The notes: generated from the sequence alone by a model not told the origin. Numbered from the stretch's first letter, positions 7,096 through 15,675 are shown. The stretch: DNA of 24,553 bases from Betaproteobacteria bacterium (GCA_007280315.1 QYQC01000231.1:1-24553); one strand, 5' to 3'. Program-made: numbers and translations.

Positions 7096-7725
7096 ATGAA
7101 ATTTATCCTGGCGCTCGCCGCCATGATCGCATCGACGACGACGTTTGCCGCCGATCCGCCGTTCAAAGGGACCGCCGCCAAAGCGCAGGGCGTCGCCAAC
7201 GAGGTGTGCGCAGCCTGCCATGCCGCCGACGGCAACAGCCAGATCGCGGCAAATCCCAAGCTGGCCGGTCAGATTCCCGAGTACCTGTACAAGCAACTTG
7301 CGGATTTCAAAGCCACGGCTGGCAAAAAGGCGGAACGCGACAATCCGGTGATGTCTGCGATGGTCACCAACCTGTCGCCCGAGGACATGCGCAACGTCGC
7401 GGCTTATTATGCCGGCCAGGCGGCCAAACCGGGGGCCGCTAAGAACAAGGACTTGGTCGCACTGGGACAAAGGATTTACCGCGGTGGCATCGCCAGCGAA
7501 GGCATCGCCGCGTGTGCGTCCTGCCACGGCCCGAACGGCGCCGGCATGCCGGCACAATACCCCCGGCTTTCCGGCCAGCATGCCGAATATGTCGAAGCGC
7601 AGCTGAAAGCGTTTCGATCCGGCGCGCGCGTCAACGATTTCGCCGCGAGCATGCGCGGCGTCGCCGGTCGATTGTCCGATCGCGAAATCGAGGCGGTCGC
7701 CGACTATATCGCCGGCCTGCGCTAA
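7096..7725 (+). CDS. Dihaem cytochrome c4
   Basis: This periplasmic electron carrier typically feeds terminal oxidases. The 209 residues begin with a signal peptide (about 1-19, MKFILALAAMIASTTTFAA). Two homologous haem domains follow, with CAACH at 38-42 and CASCH at 140-144. Candidate axial methionines are M86 or M89 in the first domain and M186 in FAASMRG in the second. The NPKLAGQ and YPRLSGQ repeats are typical of c4. The ATG at 7096 has a GAGGAG Shine-Dalgarno seven bases upstream; an in-frame TTG at 7090 is less likely. The gene is divergent from engB, a frequent arrangement in betaproteobacteria, but the cytochrome c biogenesis genes that often follow c4 are not here. It converges on the RND operon. 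Confidence 0.93.
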   Translation: MKFILALAAMIASTTTFAADPPFKGTAAKAQGVANEVCAACHAADGNSQIAANPKLAGQIPEYLYKQLADFKATAGKKAERDNPVMSAMVTNLSPEDMRNVAAYYAGQAAKPGAAKNKDLVALGQRIYRGGIASEGIAACASCHGPNGAGMPAQYPRLSGQHAEYVEAQLKAFRSGARVNDFAASMRGVAGRLSDREIEAVADYIAGLR

Positions 7726-7745
7726 GCGTCCCGGGGGAACGAAAC

Positions 7746-7787
7746 GGGGCGTAAGCCCCTTGCAAAATTCCCGGGCTCGTGCGCCCG
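7746..7787. terminator. Hairpins between the convergent cytochrome c4 and RND genes
   Basis: GGGGC-GTAA-GCCCC (7746-7759) is a perfect short stem. CGGGC (7772-7776) can pair with GCCCG (7783-7787). Neither is followed by a real T-run, so termination here is plausible but weak. Confidence 0.35.
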
Positions 7788-7791
7788 CTTA

Positions 7792-10700
7792 TCAGTCAGC
7801 GGTGCCAAGCCCGGCCGCCGCGGGCGCGCCGCGCCGCCGCGTCATCCATTCCTGCATGCGCTCGAAGTAGATGTAGATCACCGGCGTGATGTAAAGCGTC
7901 AGCACCTGCGATACGGCCAGTCCCCCCACTACCGCCAGGCCCAGAGGCATCCTTGCCTCTCCGCCGGCACCAATCGACAGCGCGATAGGCAGGCTGCCCA
8001 TCAGCGCCGCCATGGTCGTCATCATGATCGGCCGGAAGCGCACCAGACAGGCTTCGTAGATCGCATCGGCCGGCTTTGCGCCGTCCTTGCGCTGCGCCTC
8101 GATGGCGAAGTCGATCATCATGATCGCGTTCTTCTTGACGATGCCGATCAGCATGATCATGCCGACGAAGGCGTAGATGTTGAGTTCGATGCCGAAGGCA
8201 AGCAACGTCAGCAGCGCACCGAGCGCCGCCGTCGGCAAGCCCGACAGGATGGTCAGCGGATGGATGAAGCTTTCGTAGAGGATGCCTAGCACCAGATAAA
8301 TCACCACCACGGCCAGCAGCAGCAGCAGCCCCATGCCCTGGAGCGAGGCCTGGAACGCCTGTGCCGTGCCCTGGAATGTGGTGGTAAGCGTGGCGGGCAC
8401 CTGCAGTTCCCGCGTCGACTTGTTGACTTCCTCGATCGCCTGCGACAGTGCGATTCCCGGACGAAGATCGAATGAAAACGTGACCGAAGGCAACTGGCCG
8501 AGGTGGCTGACCGATAGCGGTCCAACGCCGAAGGTTAGCTTGGCGAGCGAACCCAGTGGTACCAGAGCTCCAGTCGAGGCGCGCACATAGAGTTTGGACA
8601 GCACCGACGGATCGGTCTGGAAGCGCGGCTCGAGCTCGAGCATGACCCAATACTGGTTGGTCGCGGTGTAAATGGTCGATACCTGGCGCGCGCCATAGGC
8701 GTTGTTCAGCGCGAGCTCGATCTGCTGCACGCTGACTCCCAGCGCGGAGGCTTTTTCACGGTCGATCTCCACCGTCACCTGCGGACGCGTGATCTGCAGA
8801 TCGCTGGCCACGTCGATCAGCGCCGGCAGGGTCTTCAGTTTCGCCTCGATGATCGGTACCCAGTGGTACAGCTCCTCGGTGTTAGCGCCCTTCAGAACGT
8901 ACTGGTACGGGCTCTTGGTCAGCTGCCCGCCGATGCGGATCGTCGGCACGTTCTGCATGAACGCCTTGATGCCGAGCACCGCGTTCACCTTGGGTCGCAG
9001 TCCACGAACGATCTCGTCGGCCGACTTGCGCTGGTTGCGCGGCTTGAGGGTGATGGTGATGCGGCCGACGTTGAGTGCTGGGCTGAAGCCGCTGGCGCCG
9101 ATGAAGGACATGACCGCTTCGACGTTGGGATCCTGGCGGATGATTTCCGCCACCTGCGTCTGCAGGCCGGCCATGGCGTCGAAGGAAACATCCTGTGGCG
9201 CCTCGGTGAAGCAGAACAGCTGGCCCGAATCCTCGCTTGGCAAAAAGCCCTTCGGCATCTGCACGAAAAGGAATCCCGTGGCGACGATAATGCCGAGGAA
9301 CGCCACCATGGTGCTGCGCCGGTGCTCAAGCGTCCAGCGCAGCGTCACGGCATAGGCGTTCTTGACTGCGTCGAACGCTCGCTCGCTCGCCATGAAGACT
9401 CGCCCGTGCTGTTGCGTCCCATGCGCCTTGAGCATGCGGCTGCACATCATCGGCGTGAGCGTGAGCGAGACGAAACCGGAGATCAGCACCGCAACCATGA
9501 TGACCACCGCAAACTCGTGCAGCAGCCGCCCGAGTATGCCCCCCATGAACAACACCGGAATGAATACCGCGACCAGCGAAATCGTCATCGACAAGATGGT
9601 AAAGCTGATTTCCTTGGAACCGTCCAGGGTTGCCTGCATGCGGCTTTTGCCCATCTCGATATGGCGGGTGATGTTCTCCAGCATCACGATGGCATCGTCC
9701 ACGACGAAGCCTACCGACAGCGTCAGCGCCATCAACGAAATATTGTCCAGGCTGTGGCCAAGCAGATACATGGCCGCAAAAGTCCCGACAATCGACAGGG
9801 GCAGCGCAACGCTGGGAATGATGGTCGCAGGAATGTTGCGCAGGAAAAGGAAAATCACCATGACCACCAGGGCGAGCGACAGCAGCAGCGTGAACTCCAC
9901 TTCCTCGACCGAGGCGCGGATCGTCACGGAACGGTCATACAGAATATTGATATCGATACCTGCCGGAACCTCTGCGCGGAAGGTGGGCAGCAGCTTCTTG
10001 ATCGAATCCACCACTTCGATGGTATTGGTCCCGGGCTGACGCTGGATCGCGAGGACGATGCCGCGCGTGCCCTTGAACCAGGCGGCGACCTTGTCGCTTT
10101 GCACCGAGTCGATAACCCGGCCGAGTTCGCTCAATCGTACGGCAGAGCCGTTGCGATAGGTAACGATGATCGGGCGGAAAGCGGCGGCATTGAACAACTG
10201 TCCGGTGGCCTGTACCGCGAATACGCGGTCCTTGCCGTACAGGGTGCCCGTGGGCAGGTTGACATTGGCCTGGGAAATCGCTTGTTCGACCTCGTTGATG
10301 CCGACGCCGCGCGCCGCGAGCTGGCTCGGATCAACCTGCACCCGCACCGCGTACTTCTGCTGCCCGAACACCTGCACCTGGGCCACGCCGCTGATGGTGG
10401 AGATACGTTGCGCCAGAAATGTTTCGGCATATTCATTGACGGTCGACAGCGGCAGCACATCCGAGGTTAGGGCGAGGTAATACACCGGAAATTCCGCCGG
10501 ATTGACTTTGCGGAAGGACGGCGGCGCCGGCATGGTAGCCGGCAGCTGCCGCGCTGCCGACGCGATGGCTGAATTCACGTCCTGGGCGGCGGCGTCGATG
10601 TTGCGATCGAGCGCAAACTGGATCGTTATCTGCGCCACACCCTGGCCGCTGATCGACGTCATGGTATCGATGCCGGCAATGGTGGAGAACTGTTTCTCCA

Positions 10701-10899
10701 ACGGCGTGGCCACGGCGGAGGCCATCGTCTCCGGGCTCGCTCCGGGAAGTTCCGCCGTAACCTGAATCGTCGGGAAATCGATGCTGGGCAGTTGGCTTAC
10801 CGGCAGCAGGCGAAAACCTACCAGACCGAAAATCACGATCGCGCTCATGACCAGGACGGTCATGACCGGCCGCCGCACGAACAGTTCGGCGATGTTCAC
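7792..10899 (-). CDS. RND (HAE-1 family) efflux pump permease, MdtB/MdtC-like
   Basis: This is the inner-membrane proton-driven pump of a tripartite multidrug exporter, 1035 residues long, which is full family length. The N-terminus NIAELFVRRPVMTVLVM is the conserved first helix. Two periplasmic loops separate TM1 from TM2 and TM7 from TM8. The proton-relay aspartates D401 and D402 lie in GFVVDDAIVMLENI, corresponding to D407/D408 of AcrB. Sequence character (LPGASPETMASAV, ISTISGVAQVQVFG) points to the MdtB/MdtC branch more than AcrB, so substrates cannot be inferred. The start overlaps the adaptor stop by four bases (ATGA), showing a two-gene operon. MdtABC systems have two permeases, but only one is present here, and there is no outer-membrane factor gene beside it. 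Confidence 0.94.
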   Translation of the reverse strand: MNIAELFVRRPVMTVLVMSAIVIFGLVGFRLLPVSQLPSIDFPTIQVTAELPGASPETMASAVATPLEKQFSTIAGIDTMTSISGQGVAQITIQFALDRNIDAAAQDVNSAIASAARQLPATMPAPPSFRKVNPAEFPVYYLALTSDVLPLSTVNEYAETFLAQRISTISGVAQVQVFGQQKYAVRVQVDPSQLAARGVGINEVEQAISQANVNLPTGTLYGKDRVFAVQATGQLFNAAAFRPIIVTYRNGSAVRLSELGRVIDSVQSDKVAAWFKGTRGIVLAIQRQPGTNTIEVVDSIKKLLPTFRAEVPAGIDINILYDRSVTIRASVEEVEFTLLLSLALVVMVIFLFLRNIPATIIPSVALPLSIVGTFAAMYLLGHSLDNISLMALTLSVGFVVDDAIVMLENITRHIEMGKSRMQATLDGSKEISFTILSMTISLVAVFIPVLFMGGILGRLLHEFAVVIMVAVLISGFVSLTLTPMMCSRMLKAHGTQQHGRVFMASERAFDAVKNAYAVTLRWTLEHRRSTMVAFLGIIVATGFLFVQMPKGFLPSEDSGQLFCFTEAPQDVSFDAMAGLQTQVAEIIRQDPNVEAVMSFIGASGFSPALNVGRITITLKPRNQRKSADEIVRGLRPKVNAVLGIKAFMQNVPTIRIGGQLTKSPYQYVLKGANTEELYHWVPIIEAKLKTLPALIDVASDLQITRPQVTVEIDREKASALGVSVQQIELALNNAYGARQVSTIYTATNQYWVMLELEPRFQTDPSVLSKLYVRASTGALVPLGSLAKLTFGVGPLSVSHLGQLPSVTFSFDLRPGIALSQAIEEVNKSTRELQVPATLTTTFQGTAQAFQASLQGMGLLLLLAVVVIYLVLGILYESFIHPLTILSGLPTAALGALLTLLAFGIELNIYAFVGMIMLIGIVKKNAIMMIDFAIEAQRKDGAKPADAIYEACLVRFRPIMMTTMAALMGSLPIALSIGAGGEARMPLGLAVVGGLAVSQVLTLYITPVIYIYFERMQEWMTRRRGAPAAAGLGTAD

Positions 10900-12041
10900 G
10901 GCTTGGCGGTCGCAGGCTTGGCGATCATGATCTTGGCGCCCGGTGACAGGCGCAACTGGCCTCTGACGACAACCGTTTCGCCTTTCGTCAGGCCTTTGGA
11001 AACGATGGTGTTGTCGCCATCGACCCGGTCCACTTCGACCGTGCGTACTTCGGCGGTCATGTCGGCCTTGACCACATAGGCATATTGTCCCTTGGGCCCG
11101 GTCAGCACCGACTGCGACGGAACGACCAGCGCGTCCGACTGGTCATAGAGCTTGAGGCTGGTGTTGACGAATTGGCCCGGCCACAGCGCGCTGTCCTTGT
11201 TCGGGAACACCGCCTTCAGTTTGATCGTGCCGGTCGTGCTGTCGACGTTGTTGTCGATGAAACTCAACGTTCCGGTTGCGGCAACTTTGTCCGAATTGGG
11301 TGGCGACGCCTCAACCTGCAGTTGTCCCTTCGCCCGGTGCGCGCGGATCGATGGCAGGAACTGCTCGGGTACGGCGAAATTGACAGAAATCGGTTGAACC
11401 TGATTGATGACTACCAGTGGACTGGCATCGCTGGCTCTGACCATGTTGCCCATCTGCAGCAGCACTTTTCCGACAAATCCGTCCAGCGGCGAGCGTATGG
11501 TGCAGTATTCAAGCTGAAGTTTGGCGTTCTCGACCGCTGCCCTGCTGGCTAGTGCAACGGCTTCAGCGGCATCCGCGTTGGTGCGGATTTGCGCGTAGGC
11601 TTCCTTCGAAACGAAATGCTTCTGCAACAATTCCTGGTAACGACGTTCCTGCGAACGTGTCTGTTCCTTCTGCGCCGTATCGCGCATCAGATTGGCCTCG
11701 GCCTGGCGCAGCGTGGCTTCGAATGGGCGCGGATCGATATTGAACAACACTGCCCCTTTGGCCACCCGCTGACCCTCCTTGAAGGCGACTTCGACGATCT
11801 GCCCGTCGACGCGCGATTTGAGCGCTACTGTGGCGTAGGCTTCGACGTTGCCGATAGCCGCGATTCGGACCGCTACCGACTGCTGAGCGACCGTTGTAAC
11901 CGAAACCGGAACCGCAGGGGCGCCCTTGGCCGGCTTAGCGCTCTGCGCTCGCAGAGCGGCTCCGTCAAAGGTAAAAAAAGCTCCCGCAACGAGCGCAGTG
12001 GCTGCAAGTCCTGCGAGTATCAGTTGGTTTGGTTTGCTCAC
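10896..12041 (-). CDS. RND efflux periplasmic adaptor subunit, MdtA-like membrane fusion protein
   Basis: The 381-residue adaptor links the permease to an outer-membrane channel. A signal-anchor (about 7-25) is followed by a beta strand region (about 46-75). The first half of the lipoyl-like domain contains VDGQIVEVAFKEGQRV and NIDPRPFEATL. A helical hairpin (about 108-175) is followed by the second lipoyl half YCTIRSPLDGFVG. The beta-barrel (about 215-300) and membrane-proximal domain ending in VVRGQLRLSPG come last. No lipobox cysteine is visible, so it is membrane-anchored rather than lipidated. The start is GTG at 12041 with a weak GAGACGA upstream. It is first in its operon. A near-perfect palindrome lies 23 bases upstream, but no regulator gene is next door. 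Confidence 0.93.
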   Translation of the reverse strand: MSKPNQLILAGLAATALVAGAFFTFDGAALRAQSAKPAKGAPAVPVSVTTVAQQSVAVRIAAIGNVEAYATVALKSRVDGQIVEVAFKEGQRVAKGAVLFNIDPRPFEATLRQAEANLMRDTAQKEQTRSQERRYQELLQKHFVSKEAYAQIRTNADAAEAVALASRAAVENAKLQLEYCTIRSPLDGFVGKVLLQMGNMVRASDASPLVVINQVQPISVNFAVPEQFLPSIRAHRAKGQLQVEASPPNSDKVAATGTLSFIDNNVDSTTGTIKLKAVFPNKDSALWPGQFVNTSLKLYDQSDALVVPSQSVLTGPKGQYAYVVKADMTAEVRTVEVDRVDGDNTIVSKGLTKGETVVVRGQLRLSPGAKIMIAKPATAKP

Positions 12042-12063
12042 CGTCGTCTCGAAAAAAAGCGGT

Positions 12064-12078
12064 CGGATCCAGGATCCG
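12064..12078. promoter_or_regulatory. Palindrome upstream of the RND adaptor, operator-like
   Basis: CGGATCC-A-GGATCCG is a perfect 7-bp inverted repeat around one base, 23 bases before the adaptor start. Seen as - strand RNA it gives a 5-bp stem with a five-base loop, and seven T follow five bases later. It could therefore be either a repressor site or a weak terminator/attenuator in the leader. Confidence 0.4.
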
Positions 12079-12181
12079 CCGGGTTCGGGTGGATGAATTT
12101 GTACGTCAATGCCGGAATGCGGCGAAGCATCCGTTTATTGGTCGTAGCCGCCGCGTTTGGCCTCGATACAGATCGCGCAAT

Positions 12182-12418
12182 CTAACGCAAATGGTGTTCC
12201 AAAGCAAAAAGCGCTTCCGGCCGTTTGCGTTCGCGGATCAGATGGGTCGCGTCCGCGTCCACCATTACCTCGGCCGCACGCGACCTGCTGTTGTAGCTGG
12301 AACTCATGCGCACGGCGTAACACACCGGCGTGTCGTGCCCGTGGCAGACGGTCTGGAACTGCGCAAGGGCCCTGGCGAGGGCGGTGCGGGAATAGACGCA
12401 ACAGTGCAACCCAAACAA
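12182..12418 (-). CDS. Hypothetical small protein, uncertain
   Basis: This reading frame is the only one in the 449-base gap (12042-12490) whose third codon positions are clearly GC-rich, like the neighbouring genes, which is why it is listed. It encodes up to 78 residues with four cysteines in the first half and a basic, polar second half (LIRERKRPEALFALE). I recognise no family, signal peptide or membrane segment. The only long start is TTG at 12418 with no Shine-Dalgarno; an internal ATG at 12307 would give 41 residues. The frame stays open upstream to about 12490, so it might be the remnant of a longer gene. It lies downstream of lptM on the same strand, where lysA often sits, but shows no lysA motif. 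The rest of the gap shows nothing beyond the palindrome near 12070. Confidence 0.3.
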   Translation of the reverse strand: MFGLHCCVYSRTALARALAQFQTVCHGHDTPVCYAVRMSSSYNSRSRAAEVMVDADATHLIRERKRPEALFALEHHLR

Positions 12419-12490
12419 ACTCGCGCGCGATCGCTTCCAACGGAACCGACTCTGCGTGCCGCGAGCCGTCGCGAAAAGCGAACCTGGCGC

Positions 12491-12616
12491 TTAATTTAGT
12501 TTGTTACTATTGGACTGCTTCTCACCGCCCTTTTCCGGCGGCAGAAACAGTGCGCCCTTGGAGCCGCAGGCCTGCAGCATCAGACAAATGACGATGGCGG
12601 TGGCAATGGCACGCAT
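12491..12616 (-). CDS. lptM: LPS translocon maturation chaperone LptM (YifL family lipoprotein)
   Basis: This 41-residue lipoprotein is easily missed because of its size. It has a short signal peptide with lipobox LQAC, and C17 is the lipidation site. It is followed by GSKGALFLPP, which matches the diagnostic GLKGPLYFPP-type segment of the YifL/LptM family. LptM binds the LptD-LptE translocon in the outer membrane and aids correct disulfide formation in LptD; this role is known from Escherichia coli and inferred here. The C-terminal tail is short and polar. The gene is divergent from cyaY with only 38 bases between the start codons, a conserved arrangement. The usual downstream partner lysA is missing. 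Confidence 0.88.
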   Translation of the reverse strand: MRAIATAIVICLMLQACGSKGALFLPPEKGGEKQSNSNKLN

Positions 12617-12654
12617 GGATGAATGTTAGCACGGGAGTACGGGACCCAATATCG

Positions 12655-12984
12655 ATGGACGAGAGCGAATTTACGCGGCTGGCCGAGCTGACGCTGCAGC
12701 AACTCGACCGGCGCATCGAGGCAAGCGGCATTGATGCTGACTGCGAGTTCAAGGGCACCAGCGTGTTCGAAATCGAGTTCGCCGACGGCAGCAAAATCAT
12801 CGTCAACAGCCAGGCCGCGGTGCAGGAAGTCTGGGTGGCGGCGAAATCTGGCGGTTATCACTTCCGCCGCAATGGCCCGATCTGGGTCAATACCCGCGAC
12901 GGCAGCGAGTTGTTCGCGGCGCTGTCGACCTATGTCAGTCAGCAGTCGGGGCAACCGGTGGATCTGGCGAACGCTGAAGCGTAA
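12655..12984 (+). CDS. cyaY: Frataxin homologue, iron-sulfur cluster assembly protein CyaY
   Basis: CyaY is the bacterial frataxin, an acidic iron-binding protein that modulates cysteine desulfurase activity during iron-sulfur cluster assembly in the cytoplasm. The 109-residue length is typical. The N-terminal acidic helix MDESEFTRLAELTLQQLDRR is followed by the beta sheet with DCEFKG, FADGSKIIVN, EVWVAAKSGGYHF and the tryptophan strand GPIWVNTRDG. The conserved Q and W of the sheet surface are present. I chose ATG 12655 because it puts the acidic first helix at the N-terminus; an upstream in-frame start at 12619 would add 12 unconserved residues. It is divergent from lptM and converges on the PBP1A gene after an 81-base gap in which I see no clear terminator. 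Confidence 0.94.
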   Translation: MDESEFTRLAELTLQQLDRRIEASGIDADCEFKGTSVFEIEFADGSKIIVNSQAAVQEVWVAAKSGGYHFRRNGPIWVNTRDGSELFAALSTYVSQQSGQPVDLANAEA

Positions 12985-13065
12985 CTGGCCAGCGCGCCGC
13001 GTGGTTGCCACCTATTCGGGGGGCGATTCGAGATTCCGCAGCCGCCCAGGTCAGCTCATGCAGTC

Positions 13066-15378
13066 CTAGAACGGAGTCTTGGCCGCTTCCGCTGCGCGCG
13101 AGACGCCATCTGGCGCATCGCGTTTTTGGGCGGGCGGCACGTTCTCGCGATAGAAATACTCTCCCAGTTTGTCCTCGCCAGTGGTCTGGCCGGTGTCGGG
13201 GTTGACGTTGACGCTTACCACCCCCTCGGGCACCTGCTGGAACGACTCTTCGACGCCACGGAGTGCCTTGCTCATGTAATTCATCCAGATCGGCAGTGCC
13301 GCTACCGATCCGGTTTCGTTGTTGCCCAGCTTGCGCGGCTGATCAAAGCCGATCCAGGCGATCGCCACCAGTGTCGGTTGATAGCCGGCGAACCAGGCAT
13401 CGACCAAGTCGTTGGTGGTGCCGGTCTTGCCGGCGAGGTCCTTGCGCCCAAGCGACATCGCGCGTGCCGCCGTGCCAAAGCGCACGACGTCGTGCAGCAT
13501 GCTGTCCATGACGAAGGCGTTTCGCTGGTCGATCACGCGCAGACTTTCATCGCCGGCGCGCGGTGGCTGCGCCTGGGCGAGCACATTGCCGCGGTCATCG
13601 ACGATGCGCTGCACCAGGTATGGTTCGACACGATAGCCGCCATTGGCGAATACCGCATACCCGCGCGCCATTTGCCAGGGTGTAACCGAGCCTGCGCCCA
13701 GCGCCATGGTGAGATAGGGCGGGTGTTTTTCGGCGTCAAAACCGAAGCGGGTAATGTAGTCTTGCGCATACTGCGGTCCGATCGCCTGCAGTACGCGGAT
13801 CGAGACCATGTTCTTGGATTTTGCCAGCCCCATGCGCAGGCGCATCGGGCCCTCATATTTTCCATCGTAGTTGTGCGGTTCCCAAGTCTGGCTGCCGGTC
13901 TGAGCCGCATCAACGACGATCGGGGCGTCGTCGACGATAGTGGCCGGCGTAAAGCCTTTCTCCAGTGCCGCCGAATAGACAAAGGGTTTGAAACTCGAGC
14001 CCGGCTGGCGCCAAGCCTGGGTGACATGATTGAACTTGCTGCGGTTGAAGTCGAATCCGCCTACCAGCGCGCGAACCTTGCCGTCGCCCGGGCTGATGGC
14101 GATAAATGCGGATTCTGCCTCGGGTAACTGCAGGATTTGCCAATTGCGCTTTTCGTCCTTCTGGACGCGGACCACGGCCCCGCGCCGCACCCTCTTGTTG
14201 GCGGCAGCCTTGTCATCGAGCATTTTCTGGGCAAATTTGAGGCCGTCGCCCGCTATGGTTACGACTTCGCCGCCGCGAAGATAGGCGCGCACCTGCCTCG
14301 CGCTCGCCTCCAACACCACCGCGGCGAGGAGATCGTCGCTGTCCGATTCTTCCGCCAGCGCCTCTTCGATGGTTTCATCCGGCGCGCCTTCCGCGGGTAG
14401 CTCGATATACCCTTCGGGGCCGCGATAGCCATGGCGTTTGTCGTAGTCCAGCACGCCGCGGCGCAATGCCTCGTAGGCGGCCTCCTGGTCGGCTTTGGTG
14501 ATGGTCGTATAGACGCGATAGCCCTTGGAATAGACGTCGTCGGCGAAGCGCTCATACAGCATCTGCCGCACCATTTCAGCCACGAATTCGGCGTGCACCG
14601 CATATTCGTTCGCCTGGTGCTTGACTGCCAGCGGCGCTTTCTGCGCCTCGATGAGTTGCGCATCGGTAATGTGACCCAGTTCGCGCATGCGCCGCAGCAC
14701 GTACTGCTGCCGTTGTTTGGCACGTTTTGGGTTGACTACAGGATTAAAGCTCGAGGGTGCCTTGGGCAGGCCAGCCAGCATCGCCGCCTCACTCAGGCTG
14801 ATATCTTTCAGCGCTTTGCCATAGTAAGTCTGCGCGGCCGCTGCAAAGCCGTAGGAGCGTTGACCCAGGTAGATCTGGTTGATATAGATCTGCAGAATGT
14901 CGTCCTTGGACAGGCTCGCTTCGATCTTGAACGCGAGCAGCGCCTCATACAACTTGCGCGTGAGTGTCTTTTCGCTGGAAAGAAAAAAGTTCCTTGCCAC
15001 CTGCATGGTGATGGTAGAGGCTCCCTGACGCCTCCCGCCCGAGGACAGGTTGGAGTAGGCCGCCCGGATGACGCCTTGATAGTCCACTCCGGTATGCTGG
15101 TAAAAGCGCTCGTCTTCGGCTGCCAGGATGGCTTGTTTCATCACCGCTGGCACGTCGCCGATGGCAACGATGGCGCGGCGTTCCTCGCCGAATTCGCCGA
15201 TCAGGATGCCTTCCGTGGTGTACACCCGAAGCGGTACCTTGGGCCTGTAGTCGGTAAGCACTTCGAGCGAAGGCAGATTCGGATAGGCGAGCAAAACCAG
15301 CAGGCCGAGGAGTGCGCCGGCAATCACGCCCAGCCCCCCGAGAAGCAACAGTGGAAAGGCGATGAGACGTAACCACAT
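13066..15378 (-). CDS. mrcA: Penicillin-binding protein 1A (bifunctional glycosyltransferase/transpeptidase)
   Basis: PBP1A polymerises and cross-links peptidoglycan in the periplasm, anchored by one N-terminal membrane helix (about 5-33). The 770 residues show the GT51 glycosyltransferase domain with its catalytic glutamate E88 in AAEDERFYQHTG and the GASTITMQVARNFF motif. A linker/OB-like region is followed by the transpeptidase, with S461-S-F-K464 as the serine nucleophile motif, SKN in LAKSKNMVS, and K651-T-G-T. All catalytic residues are intact. I chose the ATG at 15378; an in-frame TTG at 15396 would add six residues. The gene is divergent from pilM, the classical ponA-pil arrangement of gamma- and betaproteobacteria. 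This allows coordinated evolution of wall synthesis and pilus assembly, but co-regulation is only inferred. Confidence 0.96.
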   Translation of the reverse strand: MWLRLIAFPLLLLGGLGVIAGALLGLLVLLAYPNLPSLEVLTDYRPKVPLRVYTTEGILIGEFGEERRAIVAIGDVPAVMKQAILAAEDERFYQHTGVDYQGVIRAAYSNLSSGGRRQGASTITMQVARNFFLSSEKTLTRKLYEALLAFKIEASLSKDDILQIYINQIYLGQRSYGFAAAAQTYYGKALKDISLSEAAMLAGLPKAPSSFNPVVNPKRAKQRQQYVLRRMRELGHITDAQLIEAQKAPLAVKHQANEYAVHAEFVAEMVRQMLYERFADDVYSKGYRVYTTITKADQEAAYEALRRGVLDYDKRHGYRGPEGYIELPAEGAPDETIEEALAEESDSDDLLAAVVLEASARQVRAYLRGGEVVTIAGDGLKFAQKMLDDKAAANKRVRRGAVVRVQKDEKRNWQILQLPEAESAFIAISPGDGKVRALVGGFDFNRSKFNHVTQAWRQPGSSFKPFVYSAALEKGFTPATIVDDAPIVVDAAQTGSQTWEPHNYDGKYEGPMRLRMGLAKSKNMVSIRVLQAIGPQYAQDYITRFGFDAEKHPPYLTMALGAGSVTPWQMARGYAVFANGGYRVEPYLVQRIVDDRGNVLAQAQPPRAGDESLRVIDQRNAFVMDSMLHDVVRFGTAARAMSLGRKDLAGKTGTTNDLVDAWFAGYQPTLVAIAWIGFDQPRKLGNNETGSVAALPIWMNYMSKALRGVEESFQQVPEGVVSVNVNPDTGQTTGEDKLGEYFYRENVPPAQKRDAPDGVSRAAEAAKTPF

Positions 15379-15515
15379 GATAGTTTTACTGCCCAAGAGT
15401 AGATTCCACGGCGCCTGGCACGGGCCTAAGTTTGGGGTCCTGATCCGGGCGAAGCAAGCGATTTTGGCTCAGGCGCCGCCCAGAGGGTGACGGATTTGGT
15501 ATCTGGTAGGCCGGC

Positions 15516-15546
15516 ATTATAGAGTATCCATAGACGCAGACCTCAA
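15516..15546 (-). promoter_or_regulatory. Candidate promoter for the PBP1A gene
   Basis: On the - strand a perfect TATAAT (15521 down to 15516) is preceded by TTGAGG (15546 down to 15541) with a long 19-base spacer. Transcription would begin near 15509, leaving a leader of about 130 bases in which nothing else is recognised. Confidence 0.5.
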
Positions 15547-15605
15547 TGACGACAGCCGTAACCAGCCTAATCCGGCCCCTATTATTTGCTTTACATCCTC
15601 TGGAC

Positions 15606-15635
15606 TTGTTGCTAGCATTTAACGTAAATTATACT
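15606..15635 (+). promoter_or_regulatory. Candidate promoter for the pilMNOPQ operon
   Basis: TTGTTG (15606-15611) and TATACT (15630-15635, five of six to the -10 consensus) are separated by 18 bases. The leader of about 33 bases carries AAAGGGA, eight bases before the TTG start of pilM. The surrounding bases are distinctly AT-richer than the genes. Confidence 0.55.
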
Positions 15636-15675
15636 TATCGCTCCTAACCGGGGATAGTTCAAAGGGAAATTCCGC

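Noticed and set aside
8863..10470. 535-codon open frame on the + strand opposite the RND permease
   Set aside because: It is the complement of a fully conserved RND gene with high GC third positions, which commonly opens long antisense frames. The translation is rich in H, R, D and Q with no domain.
12029..12591. Two + strand frames (156 and 144 codons) and a 101-codon - strand frame (12135-12440) in the lptM-adaptor gap
   Set aside because: They are strongly arginine- and serine-biased with third positions near random. The - strand 12182-12418 frame has better codon bias, so it was listed alone and at low confidence.
13126..14127. 333-codon + strand frame, with another at 14431-15372, opposite the PBP1A gene
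   Set aside because: The - strand carries every catalytic motif of PBP1A in one unbroken frame. The + frames are mirror artefacts with no start signal or recognisable family.
15379..15675. Possible extra small gene or RNA between the PBP1A gene and pilM
   Set aside because: No frame with coding character and no stem followed by a T-run. The region is explained by two divergent promoters.
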